Source of the DNA: Acidobacteriota bacterium
GTDB taxonomy: Bacteria; Acidobacteriota; Thermoanaerobaculia; Multivoradales; J023
Assembly (NCBI GenBank): GCA_029263395.1
Contig: JAJCXO010000243.1
Span: forward strand, 1-34,598
Reading direction: 5' to 3'
Length of the DNA stretch: 34,598 nt
This document shows, piece by piece, positions 7,171 to 16,165 of the stretch. The notes under the pieces were generated by a model. That model was not told the origin of the DNA. It saw nothing but the letters and a program-made list of their open reading frames with translations, and ran no database searches. Every line of letters begins with the position of its first letter. Position 1 is the first letter of the stretch. Made by a program: the position numbers and the translations under genes.

Positions 7171-9293
7171 GCAAATGCCCCCAGCCCTTCGAGGATCGTC
7201 CGCAGCAAGGCCAGAACGTCACACCCTTCAAAAATGAAACCATCCACGCCAGCCGCTTCCAGCGCTGCTTTCTGATCACCTCCGGAATGATCCACCAACA
7301 CCCAGCGAGTCCCTTGGCGGCGAAACTGCTCCACCGCATCGCGAATCTGAGTCAGATCTCTGGCCCCGTGACCGCAGAGGACAGCAAGGTTCCAAGTCGA
7401 ATCTTGCAGCGCGTGCTCCAACCCGGGCATCTCGATGCCTTCGATCCCGGCGACGGCTAGCAGGCGGCGAACAAAGCCAGTGTGGTGATCTACGCCGAGG
7501 TCGACTAGTGCAGCCCGCGGGCGTGTATCGAGCTCGGCCAGCCAACGATCACTGGCTTGCCTCAAGTCCTCGAAGGCTTGGCTGAGTCGGAGCCTGGTCA
7601 ACGGTGGGCAACTCGCAGCGGTGCTTTCGCCGGCCAGTCGTTTGGCAAGTTCGTGCGGTTGAGCCCCGGCGTCGGCGGCGGCAATCGACAGCTCCATCAG
7701 CTCCCCCAACTCGCCCGGTGCCGCCACCGAAAGCTCGAGGACTGTCAACGATGCCGCTGCAAATTCGAATTCGTCGAGTTCGAAGTCCGAGTCATCCAAG
7801 GCCTCGGCAACGCTGTCGAGGATAGAGGCCGCTAATGGATCTTCGATGGCGGCCTTGCTGCCGACGTCGTTGGTCTCAACCTTCGAAGGTTCTGATAGCT
7901 CAACAAACAGACTACTGCCAATCAGCGGCTGCCGGCGTGTTGCAACGTCTTCCCGGAGCGCCGCTGCTGAGTCCGTCACCAACTCGGCAACATAACCGTC
8001 GAGCAGACACGCCGTCATGCCGCCACGATGTTCCACCTCGCGAAAAAGCTCCCAGGCGGCTCGCGCCAAAGCGTCGGTTAGGTGTTCGACATACCAGCTG
8101 CCCGCCGCCGGATCCGAGACACGGCCAAGTCTCGTCTCTTGTTCTAGGATGTGCTGGATGTTCAACGCGGAACGCCGGCTGTCGGTGGAAGCGGGTCCAG
8201 AAACGGCGTCGTAGGGCGCGATCACGAGGCTGTAGGCGCCGCCAAGACCAGCCGCAAAAGCCTGAGCTCCTTGCCGCAGGAGGTTCACCCGCGGTGCGGT
8301 CAGCGACATCTCCCGGTGGGAGGTGTGGGCATGGATCCGGACCCGGTGTCCAACGGGACTGCCACCCCAGGTGGCGAGAGCTTTGCTCCACAGCATTTTA
8401 GCTGCCCGTAGTTTGGCAACTTCAGTAAAAAGATCACGGCCGATGCTGAAGCTGAAATCGACCCGCCGGCTAACCGCCTCGACCTCCAGGCCAGCTTGGC
8501 TCAAGTGTCGAAGGTATTCGACGCCGGTCGCCAGCGCAAACGCCAGTTCCTGAACGGTAGAGCCTCCAGCCTCATGGTAAGGCTGTGCCGAGACGAAAAC
8601 CGTATGCATCTCCGGAGCGTTGAGTAAGCCCCACGCCGTAAGATCAGCCATCTGCCGGAAGACACTCTCCGTCGATTCACTCAACTGGCCCTGAGACGCA
8701 AGTTGAGCCAGCGGGTCGCAGGCGAAGTGCCATACCCCGGCTTTTTCGTCGCCTAGGCGTGATGCTTGTAAAGCAGCAAAGGTCAAGGCACCTTCGCCAA
8801 CATCCACCACCACTTCGTTCCCCGGGTCGATAACCTCCAAAAGAGGCTCCAGGTCGGTACCGCCGGTAATTTGGATGGCTTGCGGCTCGCTCGCGAGACT
8901 TGCCGTCGCCGCGGACGCCGGTTTTGCGACATCCATCCAAAGTAGCGTGGCGCCGTGAGCTTGGGCTTCCTCGGCCTGCGTTGCCGCGTCCTCAACCTCC
9001 GGCTGCGAGATCTTCTGAGCAACTCGCCAACCGAGATTATCGGGACTTGCAGCGGCTCCCTGACCACCCGCAAGGCCATTCGTAGACGGGCCCGAAGCGG
9101 CGGTATACAGCGGCTCGACGTTTAGGCCATCGCGGGTGCGATGAGTTAAAGCGGCCGGCTCGACGGTGTCGCCGAGCTCACGGGTAACACGCTGACGCCA
9201 AGCAACCTCATCAACGGTGGCAAAGTCGGCTGTCGCCTCGGTATGGGGCGTCTCGTCTAAGCCGCGAGACGGCGGCTGGTCCAGCAATGACAT
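7167..9293 (-). CDS. mutA: methylmalonyl-CoA mutase small (non-catalytic) subunit
   Basis: A 708-aa paralogue of MutB that forms the heterodimer but binds no cofactor. It keeps the barrel region (for example [20 protein letters not shown], and [14 protein letters not shown] shared with MutB) and a degenerate B12-like C-terminus. Where MutB has D-x-H-x-x-G, this subunit has a non-canonical [20 protein letters not shown], as is usual for small subunits. It is somewhat longer than typical (about 620-640 aa), with extra length in the linker before the C-terminal domain. It is the first gene of mutA-mutB-meaB. The ATG at 9293 has no strong ribosome site, so control through the leader structures at 9323-9358 is possible. 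Confidence 0.93.
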   Translation of the reverse strand: MSLLDQPPSRGLDETPHTEATADFATVDEVAWRQRVTRELGDTVEPAALTHRTRDGLNVEPLYTAASGPSTNGLAGGQGAAASPDNLGWRVAQKISQPEVEDAATQAEEAQAHGATLLWMDVAKPASAATASLASEPQAIQITGGTDLEPLLEVIDPGNEVVVDVGEGALTFAALQASRLGDEKAGVWHFACDPLAQLASQGQLSESTESVFRQMADLTAWGLLNAPEMHTVFVSAQPYHEAGGSTVQELAFALATGVEYLRHLSQAGLEVEAVSRRVDFSFSIGRDLFTEVAKLRAAKMLWSKALATWGGSPVGHRVRIHAHTSHREMSLTAPRVNLLRQGAQAFAAGLGGAYSLVIAPYDAVSGPASTDSRRSALNIQHILEQETRLGRVSDPAAGSWYVEHLTDALARAAWELFREVEHRGGMTACLLDGYVAELVTDSAAALREDVATRRQPLIGSSLFVELSEPSKVETNDVGSKAAIEDPLAASILDSVAEALDDSDFELDEFEFAAASLTVLELSVAAPGELGELMELSIAAADAGAQPHELAKRLAGESTAASCPPLTRLRLSQAFEDLRQASDRWLAELDTRPRAALVDLGVDHHTGFVRRLLAVAGIEGIEMPGLEHALQDSTWNLAVLCGHGARDLTQIRDAVEQFRRQGTRWVLVDHSGGDQKAALEAAGVDGFIFEGCDVLALLRTILEGLGAFA

Positions 9294-9322
9294 CGAGCCC
9301 GGACACTAGCACAGGGCCACTA

Positions 9323-9358
9323 CCCTCGTGGATACCCGAGGGGTTCGAAAGAACCCTC
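9323..9358 (-). promoter_or_regulatory. mutually exclusive hairpins in the mutA leader
   Basis: On the minus-strand transcript one stem pairs GAGGGTTC (9351-9358) with GAACCCCTC (9338-9346) across the tetraloop TTTC (9347-9350). The other pairs CCCTCG (9337-9342) with CGAGGG (9323-9328). Bases 9338-9342 take part in both, so only one can form. The site is 30-65 nt upstream of the mutA ATG. This layout is typical of attenuation or a small switch, but no known riboswitch consensus was recognised. Confidence 0.4.
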
Positions 9359-9427
9359 CGGTCTTGCCGAGGCGAGTTACGCAGCCAGGTGGCCCCCAAG
9401 CCGCGCAGCCTACAGCGGGATAACCGG

Positions 9428-9476
9428 ACAACCCACGTTGTTTTCAAGAGACAATATTGCGACCAACCGCTGTTGT
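9428..9476. promoter_or_regulatory. paired ACAAC-N4-GTTGT dyads upstream of mutA
   Basis: ACAAC-CCAC-GTTGT at 9428-9441 and CCAAC-CGCT-GTTGT at 9463-9476 share one layout with centres 35 bp apart. The palindrome CAATATTG lies between them (9452-9459). They sit 135-185 bp upstream of the mutA start, where an operator of a propionate- or acyl-CoA-responsive regulator could lie. No regulator gene is adjacent. Confidence 0.4.
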
Positions 9477-9548
9477 CTTCGTCCCTCCAGGCGCAGGCGC
9501 AGCCGGAGGTACATCATGACTCTCGTGGTGGGTTCGGCTTCGGCAACA

Positions 9549-9568
9549 GGGCGCACAGCCGTGCGCCC
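9549..9568 (-). terminator. strong GC hairpin downstream of the DUF937 gene
   Basis: GGGCGCAC-AGCC-GTGCGCCC is a perfect 8-bp stem with a 4-nt loop, about 80 bp past the DUF937 stop. There is no U-run, so intrinsic termination is uncertain. The rest of 9294-9647 holds no convincing gene. Confidence 0.4.
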
Positions 9569-9647
9569 CTAAACAGAATCTTGCTGGTCCGGCTGTTGCT
9601 TCGCGAGGAAGCACCAATTGGAGCCCACTGCGCTTCAGGTCTAGCAG

Positions 9648-10256
9648 CTAGCGTCGGCCACCCAGGAGCCCGCCGAGCAGGCTACCACCAATTTTGGTGA
9701 TGTCGTCGACGACGGAGCCGTCACCATCGGCATCCAACAGCCGTCCCAGCATTCCACCGAGGGCTGGCTCGCGGCTTTCGATCTTCTGCTGTTCCTGGCC
9801 GAGCATGGCGCCCAATCCGCCGGCATCCAAACCCCGGCCGCGTTGCGCTTTGGCTAGGGCACCCATCACAATCGGAGCCAACATCGCCATCAATTGGCCA
9901 GCTTGACCCGAGTTCAAGCCACTCGCTTGGCCGAGGCCGTTCTGCACCTGGCTTTGGCGACCGCCAAGGACATGTTTCAAGATGCCTTCGCCAGCGCTGG
10001 AGGCTCCGCCACCGCCAAGGAAGCCGCCAATATCATCGAGAATCGAACCGTCGTGGTCGCGATCGAGGGCACCGGCGAGGGCACCCGCGCCATTGGATGA
10101 CGCAGAGTTACGGGCCAGGGCACCGAGAATGACCGGCAACGCACCGGACACGGCCTTGGCTGCCGAGTTTTCGTCCACACCGAGCTGTTGTCCGATCTGA
10201 CGGGTGCCTTGGTTACCAAGAGCTTGCGTCACGAGATCAAGGATGGAGTCAGACAT
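9648..10256 (-). CDS. DUF937 (YidB-like) protein with two Asp-rich loops
   Basis: A 202-aa Gly/Ala-rich protein of the DUF937 family, whose molecular role is unknown. The N-terminus (SILDLVTQALGNQGTRQIGQ) and the block AVSGALPVILGALARN fit the family. Two calcium-loop-like segments, DRDHDGSILDDI (about residue 65) and DADGDGSVVDDI (about residue 175), follow the D-x-D-x-D-G-S-x-x-D-D pattern of EF-hand or dockerin loops. Each is followed by a poly-Gly stretch. The ATG follows AGGAGA at good spacing. No signal peptide is visible. It stands alone, so function cannot be inferred from neighbours. It ends in TAG. Confidence 0.85.
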   Translation of the reverse strand: MSDSILDLVTQALGNQGTRQIGQQLGVDENSAAKAVSGALPVILGALARNSASSNGAGALAGALDRDHDGSILDDIGGFLGGGGASSAGEGILKHVLGGRQSQVQNGLGQASGLNSGQAGQLMAMLAPIVMGALAKAQRGRGLDAGGLGAMLGQEQQKIESREPALGGMLGRLLDADGDGSVVDDITKIGGSLLGGLLGGRR

Positions 10257-11059
10257 AAATTATTTCTCCTGATTTATCTGATCAATTTCGTGTCGACTCC
10301 TCGCGTCAACGCTCCCAAAGCCAGGAACCGCTGGCGCTGTGCTCTATCGCCCATCGCGCTTTGCGTCCGACGCCCTTACCGTTCGACACGTAGTGGCAGT
10401 TCCTCCCAGGGGTAACACGGCGTACCGAAACGCGACTTGCCTCGACCGGCTCTGCCGACCTCCGTCCTATCACCAGGATGAATGCCAACAGTATACCGAC
10501 GATCCCATCTGTACCCAAGCAATCGAGGGGGCCGCAATGCTGCGGATTATCCGATGCGTATTGATTAATTCTTGATCCAAGATAGTCACCACTGAATACG
10601 TTGTATCACCTCACCTCCGAGTCTCCCTTTGTCAAAGCTCCGGATGAGGAAAAATTCTCGAGAAATATTTTGCCTCGAGGTCACTTCGACCCTGCCGCCG
10701 GCTGTCCGTCGTAAGCCATCCCTCGCTTGAAAGGCAGCACCGGAAGATGTACAATCGACAGGCAGCTGACACTGCTGACTTCTCGGCTCACTGAGGACGC
10801 TCTCGTTTCTCTGGAGTCTACTGAGGTCCCACCAACTTGGTCGGTAAGCCGCTGGCAGATCCCCTTGTAGGTGATCGCCGGCCTTACGGGTCATCCTTTA
10901 CACAATATCTCGTTCGCAAATCAGCGGTCGACTCGCGGAGTGTGCATTTGCACTCACTGCGCAGCCTCTTGGTCTTGATCAGATCGGTTCGTTCAGACCA
11001 AGCGAGAGCACATCCGCTGACCACGCAACGAAGTCATAACAAGGGTAGGAGGTCGTCAA
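10257..11059. other. about 800 bp without a convincing gene
   Basis: Only short open frames of biased composition occur, on both strands, none with both a good ribosome site and family-like sequence. The left part holds the DUF937 promoter side; the right part is the leader of the cupin gene at 11060. A stem CTTGGTCT/AGACCAAG (10968-10975 with 10995-11002) and a smaller one at 10938-10955 (GAGTG/CACTC) lie in that leader. No tRNA or known riboswitch was recognised. Confidence 0.5.
10968..11002 (+). promoter_or_regulatory. 8-bp stem-loop in the leader of the cupin gene
   Basis: CTTGGTCT and AGACCAAG pair perfectly around a 19-nt loop about 58 nt before the start codon. It could be an RNA leader element or a DNA operator dyad; nothing in the sequence decides between them. 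Confidence 0.35.
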
Positions 11060-12079
11060 ATGCGCGCAGGAGGACAACCCAGATGTAGCAGCTGGCCGGT
11101 TCGGGTAAGGCGCTTGGTGGAATCGGTTCAGGCGCAAGAGCGGCTGACCCCGGCGTCATGCAAGAAGCTGCTGGTCGATTCCGGTGTGACTTCAGAAGAT
11201 CTTGCCCAATGGGCGCGATTTGATCACCCTAAAGAAGATTCTTATGGTCGCGAGATGGTTTTTGACGGCGGCTACTTCGAACTCATGGTGATGTCTTGGG
11301 TTGACGGCGATACGGCTGCGATCCATGACCACGGTTATACCCAGTGGGGTGCGGTCAAGGTCTTGGGACCAACCGAGCACGCGATCTTCAAGCTCGAGAA
11401 TGGCCATCTGACCACCGCCGAGCGCCGCAAGTTCGCGCCGGACAGTGTCGTTTCGGTCAGTCATGATCTGATCCACCAAATGGGTAACGTCGGTCAAGCC
11501 CCCTACCTGACACTTCACCTCTACGGCTGCTACGAACGGGAGAGCTGTGTCACCGGCGATGCGCGTCTCTACGAGATCGACGAGGACGCCATTCAGATTA
11601 CCAACGGCGGAGTCTTCTACGCGCTCCCCGATGACGCCATCGATGAACGGCGGCCCGCTCCGAAGGCCGATTTCCCCACCACTTTGCGATGCAAAGTTGA
11701 GCTCCTCCGCCGCCTGATGAGGGCCAACAACAGCCTGGATCACGGTAGCTTCCAGACTCCGCGGGAACGACGTCTCGCCAAGGAGTTGGTGCACCCCGTC
11801 ACCTGGCAGCGTGCCCAGTCAGAGCTCGAAGCGATGGACGAGGCCTCTGGGCTGCGTTTCGATCGTTACGTCGGAATCCTTCACCAGGAACTCTACGCCG
11901 CGGCGCGCTTGCAACTCGAGCTTCTACAAGCAGGCATGCTCGATGGCGAACTTGCAGAGAGCCAGCAACGTTTGGCCGAGCTTCTTTCCAACCCAGATTT
12001 GGCAACCTTCGCTGACGGTTACCTCGAGCTGATCGGAGAAGCGTTCGCGATTGACTTCTTAGTTGCTGTCGCGGCTTGA
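11060..12079 (+). CDS. cysteine dioxygenase-like cupin protein
   Basis: A 339-aa protein. Residues of about 60-190 resemble type I cysteine dioxygenase, a mononuclear iron cupin that oxidises a thiol to a sulfinate. His89 and His91 in IHDHGYTQWGAVKVLGP and His139 in DLIHQMGN fit the three-His iron site. The Cys that forms the Cys-Tyr crosslink in mammalian enzymes is not at the expected place, as in many bacterial homologues. About 140 extra helical residues follow the cupin (200-339), which is unusual for plain Cdo. The ATG at 11060 follows AGGAGG with 8-bp spacing. The gene overlaps the next one by 17 bp, so the products probably work together. The thiol substrate may be something other than free cysteine. 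Confidence 0.7.
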   Translation: MRAGGQPRCSSWPVRVRRLVESVQAQERLTPASCKKLLVDSGVTSEDLAQWARFDHPKEDSYGREMVFDGGYFELMVMSWVDGDTAAIHDHGYTQWGAVKVLGPTEHAIFKLENGHLTTAERRKFAPDSVVSVSHDLIHQMGNVGQAPYLTLHLYGCYERESCVTGDARLYEIDEDAIQITNGGVFYALPDDAIDERRPAPKADFPTTLRCKVELLRRLMRANNSLDHGSFQTPRERRLAKELVHPVTWQRAQSELEAMDEASGLRFDRYVGILHQELYAAARLQLELLQAGMLDGELAESQQRLAELLSNPDLATFADGYLELIGEAFAIDFLVAVAA

Positions 12080-12980
12080 GCCAACGGCGCCGGTACCTTT
12101 GAGCGATACCGTGCCTTCGAGCAATACCGTGCCTTTGAGCAATACCGTTCTCGCGCGGCTCGCCCAACTGCCGACCACTCCAGGCGAAGCCTGGGAAGCT
12201 TTCGACCGCCAAGACTGGCCCCATCTTTTTGCCTTGTTGGCGGTCGCTGCCGATCTACCCAGGCTGGCAGATCATCGATCTCTCGAAGGTCTGCCGACCG
12301 GAGCCTGGCCCCGGCTGACCGAGGTTGCGGCGGATATCTGCTCCTTACAGCGGATGATCGACAACCCCTGGATTCCTCAACACCATCAGGTTGCGTCTTG
12401 TCGGCCTCTCACCGAGCTCCCTTTGGCGACCGAAGAGTTGCAGGAGTCTCATTGCGTCACCATCGACTTCCTGCTCGAGCCGAGTCAACGGCCGGTTCTC
12501 GACGCGCTGATCGAGCAACTCGCAGTGGAACGCTCGGGACAGTGGGGGCAGCTCGAGCGCAAAGACGCAGCAGACTTGTTCGACGTCTTCGACGCCGGCC
12601 TGGCGAGTGATCGGTTTCGGGACCTGACCGGCTTTGCGTTCGAACAGGATGAGTACTCCCTCACGCTCTCACTGCAAGATCTCGACCCCACTGGCATCGG
12701 TTGGCATCGGGACCTCTATTGGCCCCGAGAATGGGTTGGCCAAGACGTTTTTGCCGTCCTGTATGGCCTGGGGGACGATAGCCCTGAAAAAGGTGGCGCC
12801 TTTCTGTACTACGATCCCAAGGGGAATCACATTCACGCTTGTTACCGTCAGCGGCACCAAGCGACAGTGTTGTGGAATAGCAAACAAGATAGTGGCCGGA
12901 TTTTGCATGCTGTATCGCGCTATCTAACCGCCGACACGTCTCGGCACTTGGTTATTCTTCAGTGCCTACGTAAGGGCTGA
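12063..12980 (+). CDS. 2-oxoglutarate/Fe(II) oxygenase-like protein
   Basis: A protein of up to 305 aa whose C-terminal 100 residues show the iron-binding triad of the double-stranded beta-helix oxygenases: His215 and Asp217 in IGWHRDLYWP, His282 in RILHAVS, then an Arg in SRHLVILQC that could hold 2-oxoglutarate. KGGAFLYYDPKG between them is typical of the same fold (prolyl-hydroxylase/PhyH-like). The N-terminal 120 residues match no family I know. The start is uncertain. TTG at 12063 overlaps the upstream gene, while in-frame TTG/GTG codons at 12099, 12111, 12129 and 12135 lie within an 18-bp tandem repeat. Overlap with the Cdo-like gene suggests a two-oxygenase pathway. Confidence 0.65.
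   Translation: MLSRLEPTAPVPLSDTVPSSNTVPLSNTVLARLAQLPTTPGEAWEAFDRQDWPHLFALLAVAADLPRLADHRSLEGLPTGAWPRLTEVAADICSLQRMIDNPWIPQHHQVASCRPLTELPLATEELQESHCVTIDFLLEPSQRPVLDALIEQLAVERSGQWGQLERKDAADLFDVFDAGLASDRFRDLTGFAFEQDEYSLTLSLQDLDPTGIGWHRDLYWPREWVGQDVFAVLYGLGDDSPEKGGAFLYYDPKGNHIHACYRQRHQATVLWNSKQDSGRILHAVSRYLTADTSRHLVILQCLRKG
12096..12149 (+). repeat. 18-bp tandem repeat, 3 copies, in coding sequence
   Basis: Units at 12096-12113, 12114-12131 and 12132-12149 differ by one or two bases each and encode P-[LS]-S-[DN]-T-V three times. The period is a multiple of three, so gain or loss of units keeps the frame. The repeat also supplies alternative GTG/TTG start codons for the oxygenase-like gene. Confidence 0.85.
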
Positions 12981-12997
12981 ATTGCGACCCTGAGGCG

Positions 12998-13375
12998 TCA
13001 AGTAGCTGACAACCGGTAGGGGCCAGGGCTAGCGCAGTCCAATTCCCGGTCGGGAAGCCAAGAGATCGGGAACTCCTCCTCTTCCACTCCAAGAGTGGCT
13101 ATGAGCTGTCTCGAATCCAGTCGATGCCAGCGATTTTCGAAGAAGAACAGCACCGACTCGCGGTCGATAAGCCGTAGGGTTCGAGTGTCCAGGGTGAAGC
13201 GAGCCCGCAATTGTGTGACATCGCCAATCAAGATCCGGCCATCACAACGGTAGCGGCGTCCGTCGACCGGGATGGTGCGGCCCTCGAACCTGCTGATGTC
13301 GCCGTGCTTGGCCCAAACCCAGACTTCCCCAGGGCGTGGGGCCGATGATGATTCTTCGAGATATTCTTCCAACAT
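12998..13375 (-). CDS. small conserved-looking protein of unknown function
   Basis: About 125 aa from the ATG at 13375, chosen because AGGGAG precedes it by 8 bp; the frame stays open upstream to a TTG at 13489. The sequence has many aromatic and charged residues (GEVWVWAKHGDISRFEG, RESVLFFFENRWHRLDS), with alternating patterns that suggest a small beta-rich domain. There is no signal peptide or membrane segment. It faces the oxygenase gene tail to tail with 17 bp between stops. No family recognised. Confidence 0.5.
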   Translation of the reverse strand: MLEEYLEESSSAPRPGEVWVWAKHGDISRFEGRTIPVDGRRYRCDGRILIGDVTQLRARFTLDTRTLRLIDRESVLFFFENRWHRLDSRQLIATLGVEEEEFPISWLPDRELDCASPGPYRLSAT

Positions 13376-13894
13376 TCGCGTATCTCCCTGCTGCCATGCC
13401 ATTGAATTGAGAGGCTGCCTTCTGGCGATGAGATACGGATGGGTCGCGCCGTGATGTTCCAAGCTCTGCTGCCCCATCGTTGAGACCAAAACGTTGATAC
13501 CCCATCCCCCGCCATCGAAGGCCCTATCTAAATGGGCGGGAACAGGCGCCGAAAATGATCATCCAATTGTCTTGAGAGGGCTAGATGTAGCGGCTAGAGG
13601 CTTGCAATCCCACAATCTGCGGTATAGCCTGCTGGCGAATTGTGATGACACTGAATCGGTGAGATCTGACTTGTTGAGATCCTGAAATGAAGGCCTGCCC
13701 CTTACCTCCAAGCTTTGCAGTCATGCGAATGCCCTTGGCCCTGCTCTAAGGGCCGCCTCCAGTTCCCCTCGACAACCGCGTGCCCCCAACCTCCGGGACA
13801 CCATCGAAGCCCTGAACCAGCAGCTGCTTCGCTCGAGACACAAGATTCAGATATTCCGCGCTCCATCATCGGAGCTTGATTGAGGGCAACAGCC
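13376..13894. other. metH upstream region, no gene seen
   Basis: No supported coding frame. I looked for SAM-I, SAH and cobalamin riboswitch cores before metH and saw none. GAGGG at 13883-13887 serves as ribosome site for the ATG at 13895. Confidence 0.4.
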
Positions 13895-16159
13895 ATGGCC
13901 AAATCGACTCAAGAGATCCTAACCAGCCTACTGAAGGACCGTATCCTGATCATGGATGGTGCCATGGGCACGATGATCCAAGGCTACAAACTCACCGAAG
14001 ATGACTATCGAGGCCGTCGATTCCAGGATCACCCGCAAGACCTGAAAGGCAACAACGATCTATTGTCGCTCACCCGCCCGGATGTGATCGAGGAGATTCA
14101 CCGTGAGTTCCTGGCGGCAGGTGCAGACTTGATCGAAACCAATACGTTCAACGCCCAGGCGATTTCGCAGGCTGACTATGCCACCGGTTCTCTGGTCTAC
14201 GAGTTGAACGTCGAATCGGCAAAAATTGCGCGACAGGCTGCCGCAGAAGCAACCTCTCTCAACCCGAACAAGCCGCGTTTTGTTCTGGGCTCGATCGGCC
14301 CGATGAATCGCACCCTCTCCCTGTCACCGGACGTCAACAACCCGGCCTTCAGAGCCGTGACCTTCGATGAGGTCAAGGATGCCTACAAGGAACAGGCGCG
14401 CGGTTTGGTGGATGGCGGCGTGGATGCCCTACTGCCGGAGACGACCTTCGATACCCTCAATTTGAAGGCTGCCATCGTTGCGATCGAAGAGCTTTTCGCT
14501 GAGCGAGGCCAGAGACTACCGGTGATGTTGTCACTGACCATCACGGACAAGAGTGGCCGCACGCTGTCGGGTCAAACTCTTGACGCCGCCTGGATTTCGA
14601 TCGCTCACGCTCGGCCGATCTCGGTGGGGCTCAACTGTGCCCTTGGGGCCAATGAGATGCGCCCCTACGTTGAAGAGTTGTCGCAGATCGCGCCCGTGTT
14701 CGTCAGCTGTTATCCCAATGCCGGATTGCCGAATGCCTTTGGCGAATACGACGAATTGCCGCAAGACACCGCTCGTATCTTGGACGAGTTTGCAGCCGAA
14801 GGTTGGTTGAATATTGCTGGCGGTTGTTGCGGTACGCGACCGGAGCATGTGCAGGCGATAGCTGAAGCCATGGCCAAGCGGTCTCCCCGTCAAGTTCCCG
14901 CGCCACGCCCATACCCTCGGTACAGTGGCCTAGAGCCCCTTGTGCTGCGTCCCGAGTCCAACTTCATCATGATTGGCGAACGCACCAACGTGACCGGCTC
15001 CAAACGTTTCGCGCGGTTGATCAAACGGGAAAAGTACGAGACTGCCCTCGAGGTGGCTCTCGACCAAGTCCGAGGCGGCGCCAACATCCTCGACGTCAAC
15101 ATGGACGAAGGGCTGCTGGATTCCGAAGAGGTGATGGCCAAATTCCTGAAGCTCATTGCTTCAGAACCTGAGATCTCTCGCCTACCGATCATGGTGGACA
15201 GTTCAAAGTTTTCGGTCATCGAAAATGGGCTCAAGTGGATCCAGGGCAAAGCGATTGCCAACTCGATCAGCCTCAAAGAAGGCGAGGACGCGTTTCGGGA
15301 CAAGGCTCGGATCCTTCAGCGTTATGGCGCTGGCGTTGTCGTCATGGCTTTTGATGAATCTGGTCAGGCAGTAGATGCCGACGAGAAAGTCGCGATTTGT
15401 GAGCGTGCTTATCGCATTCTCACTCAGGAGATCGGATTTGCCCCCGAAGAGATCATCTTCGATCCCAATATTCTGGCGATTGCAACTGGCATGGAAGAGC
15501 ACAACTCCTATGCCAAGGCTTTCTTCGAAGCGACCCGGCGCATCAAGGAGGTCTGCCCTGGCGCCCAAGTCTCGGGCGGAGTTTCGAATCTCTCCTTCTC
15601 GTTCCGGGGCAACAATACCGTGCGAGAGGCCATGAACGCTGCCTTCCTCTACCATGCGATCAACGCAGGGATGGACATGGGGATCGTCAATGCTGGGCAG
15701 CTCGAGGTTTATGCGGAGATTCCCAAGGATCTGCTCGAGCTGACCGAGGACGTACTCTTCGATCGGCGGGCCGATGCAACCGAACGGCTAGTCGACTTTG
15801 CTGCGACGGTCACGAGTAAAAGCAAGAACCGCCAAGAAGATCTAGCCTGGCGGGACGCATCCGTCGAATCCCGACTCTCTCATGCTCTGATCAAAGGCAT
15901 CGTCGATCACATTGAGAGTGATGTCGAAGAAGCACGCCTCAAGTATTCGCGTCCGATCCGGATTATCGAGGGGCCGCTGATGGACGGCATGAACATCGTC
16001 GGCGATCTTTTCGGTTCCGGCAAAATGTTTCTGCCTCAAGTCGTCAAGAGCGCACGCGTCATGAAACGTGCGGTGGCTTACCTCGAACCCTTCATGGAGG
16101 ACGAAAAGGAGGGGCTTGAAGACTCTGGCCGTCCGAAGGTGTTACTCGCAACTGTCTAG
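13895..16159 (+). CDS. metH: methionine synthase MetH, N-terminal part, ends at an internal amber codon
   Basis: The first 754 residues of cobalamin-dependent methionine synthase, which moves a methyl group from methyltetrahydrofolate to homocysteine. Homocysteine domain: DGAMGTMIQ near the start, then GLNCALG and [10 protein letters not shown], whose Cys residues bind zinc. Folate domain: [16 protein letters not shown] and [16 protein letters not shown]12 cap region: ending at KVLLATV. It stops at TAG 16157-16159 where the family has Lys in VKGDVHDIGKN. The same frame continues directly as the second half, so this is one gene with a nonsense codon. The ATG at 13895 is preferred over TTG 13880 because GAGGG precedes it by about 8 bp. 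Without B12 binding this fragment should not complete the reaction. Confidence 0.9.
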   Translation: MAKSTQEILTSLLKDRILIMDGAMGTMIQGYKLTEDDYRGRRFQDHPQDLKGNNDLLSLTRPDVIEEIHREFLAAGADLIETNTFNAQAISQADYATGSLVYELNVESAKIARQAAAEATSLNPNKPRFVLGSIGPMNRTLSLSPDVNNPAFRAVTFDEVKDAYKEQARGLVDGGVDALLPETTFDTLNLKAAIVAIEELFAERGQRLPVMLSLTITDKSGRTLSGQTLDAAWISIAHARPISVGLNCALGANEMRPYVEELSQIAPVFVSCYPNAGLPNAFGEYDELPQDTARILDEFAAEGWLNIAGGCCGTRPEHVQAIAEAMAKRSPRQVPAPRPYPRYSGLEPLVLRPESNFIMIGERTNVTGSKRFARLIKREKYETALEVALDQVRGGANILDVNMDEGLLDSEEVMAKFLKLIASEPEISRLPIMVDSSKFSVIENGLKWIQGKAIANSISLKEGEDAFRDKARILQRYGAGVVVMAFDESGQAVDADEKVAICERAYRILTQEIGFAPEEIIFDPNILAIATGMEEHNSYAKAFFEATRRIKEVCPGAQVSGGVSNLSFSFRGNNTVREAMNAAFLYHAINAGMDMGIVNAGQLEVYAEIPKDLLELTEDVLFDRRADATERLVDFAATVTSKSKNRQEDLAWRDASVESRLSHALIKGIVDHIESDVEEARLKYSRPIRIIEGPLMDGMNIVGDLFGSGKMFLPQVVKSARVMKRAVAYLEPFMEDEKEGLEDSGRPKVLLATV

Positions 16160-16165
16160 GGTGAC

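Noticed and set aside
9338-9358. tRNA T-arm, from GGGTTCGAA
   Set aside because: No acceptor, D-arm or anticodon-arm partners; it is a simple hairpin with a GAAA loop.
10306-10518. Small minus-strand protein with a hydrophobic start
   Set aside because: TTG start without ribosome site, and after about 20 residues the sequence is Arg/Ser-rich and not protein-like.
10586-10894. Minus-strand 102-codon open frame before the cupin gene
   Set aside because: No family resemblance and biased composition; it overlaps the likely leader and promoter region.
13500-13894. SAM or cobalamin riboswitch ahead of metH
   Set aside because: None of the core sequences (SAM-I, SAH or B12-box) could be found by eye.
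16157-16159. TAG in metH as pyrrolysine or a reassigned codon
   Set aside because: TAG ends mutB, the DUF937 gene and metH itself, no pyl genes are in the window, and the normal residue is plain Lys. Left as a remote option only.
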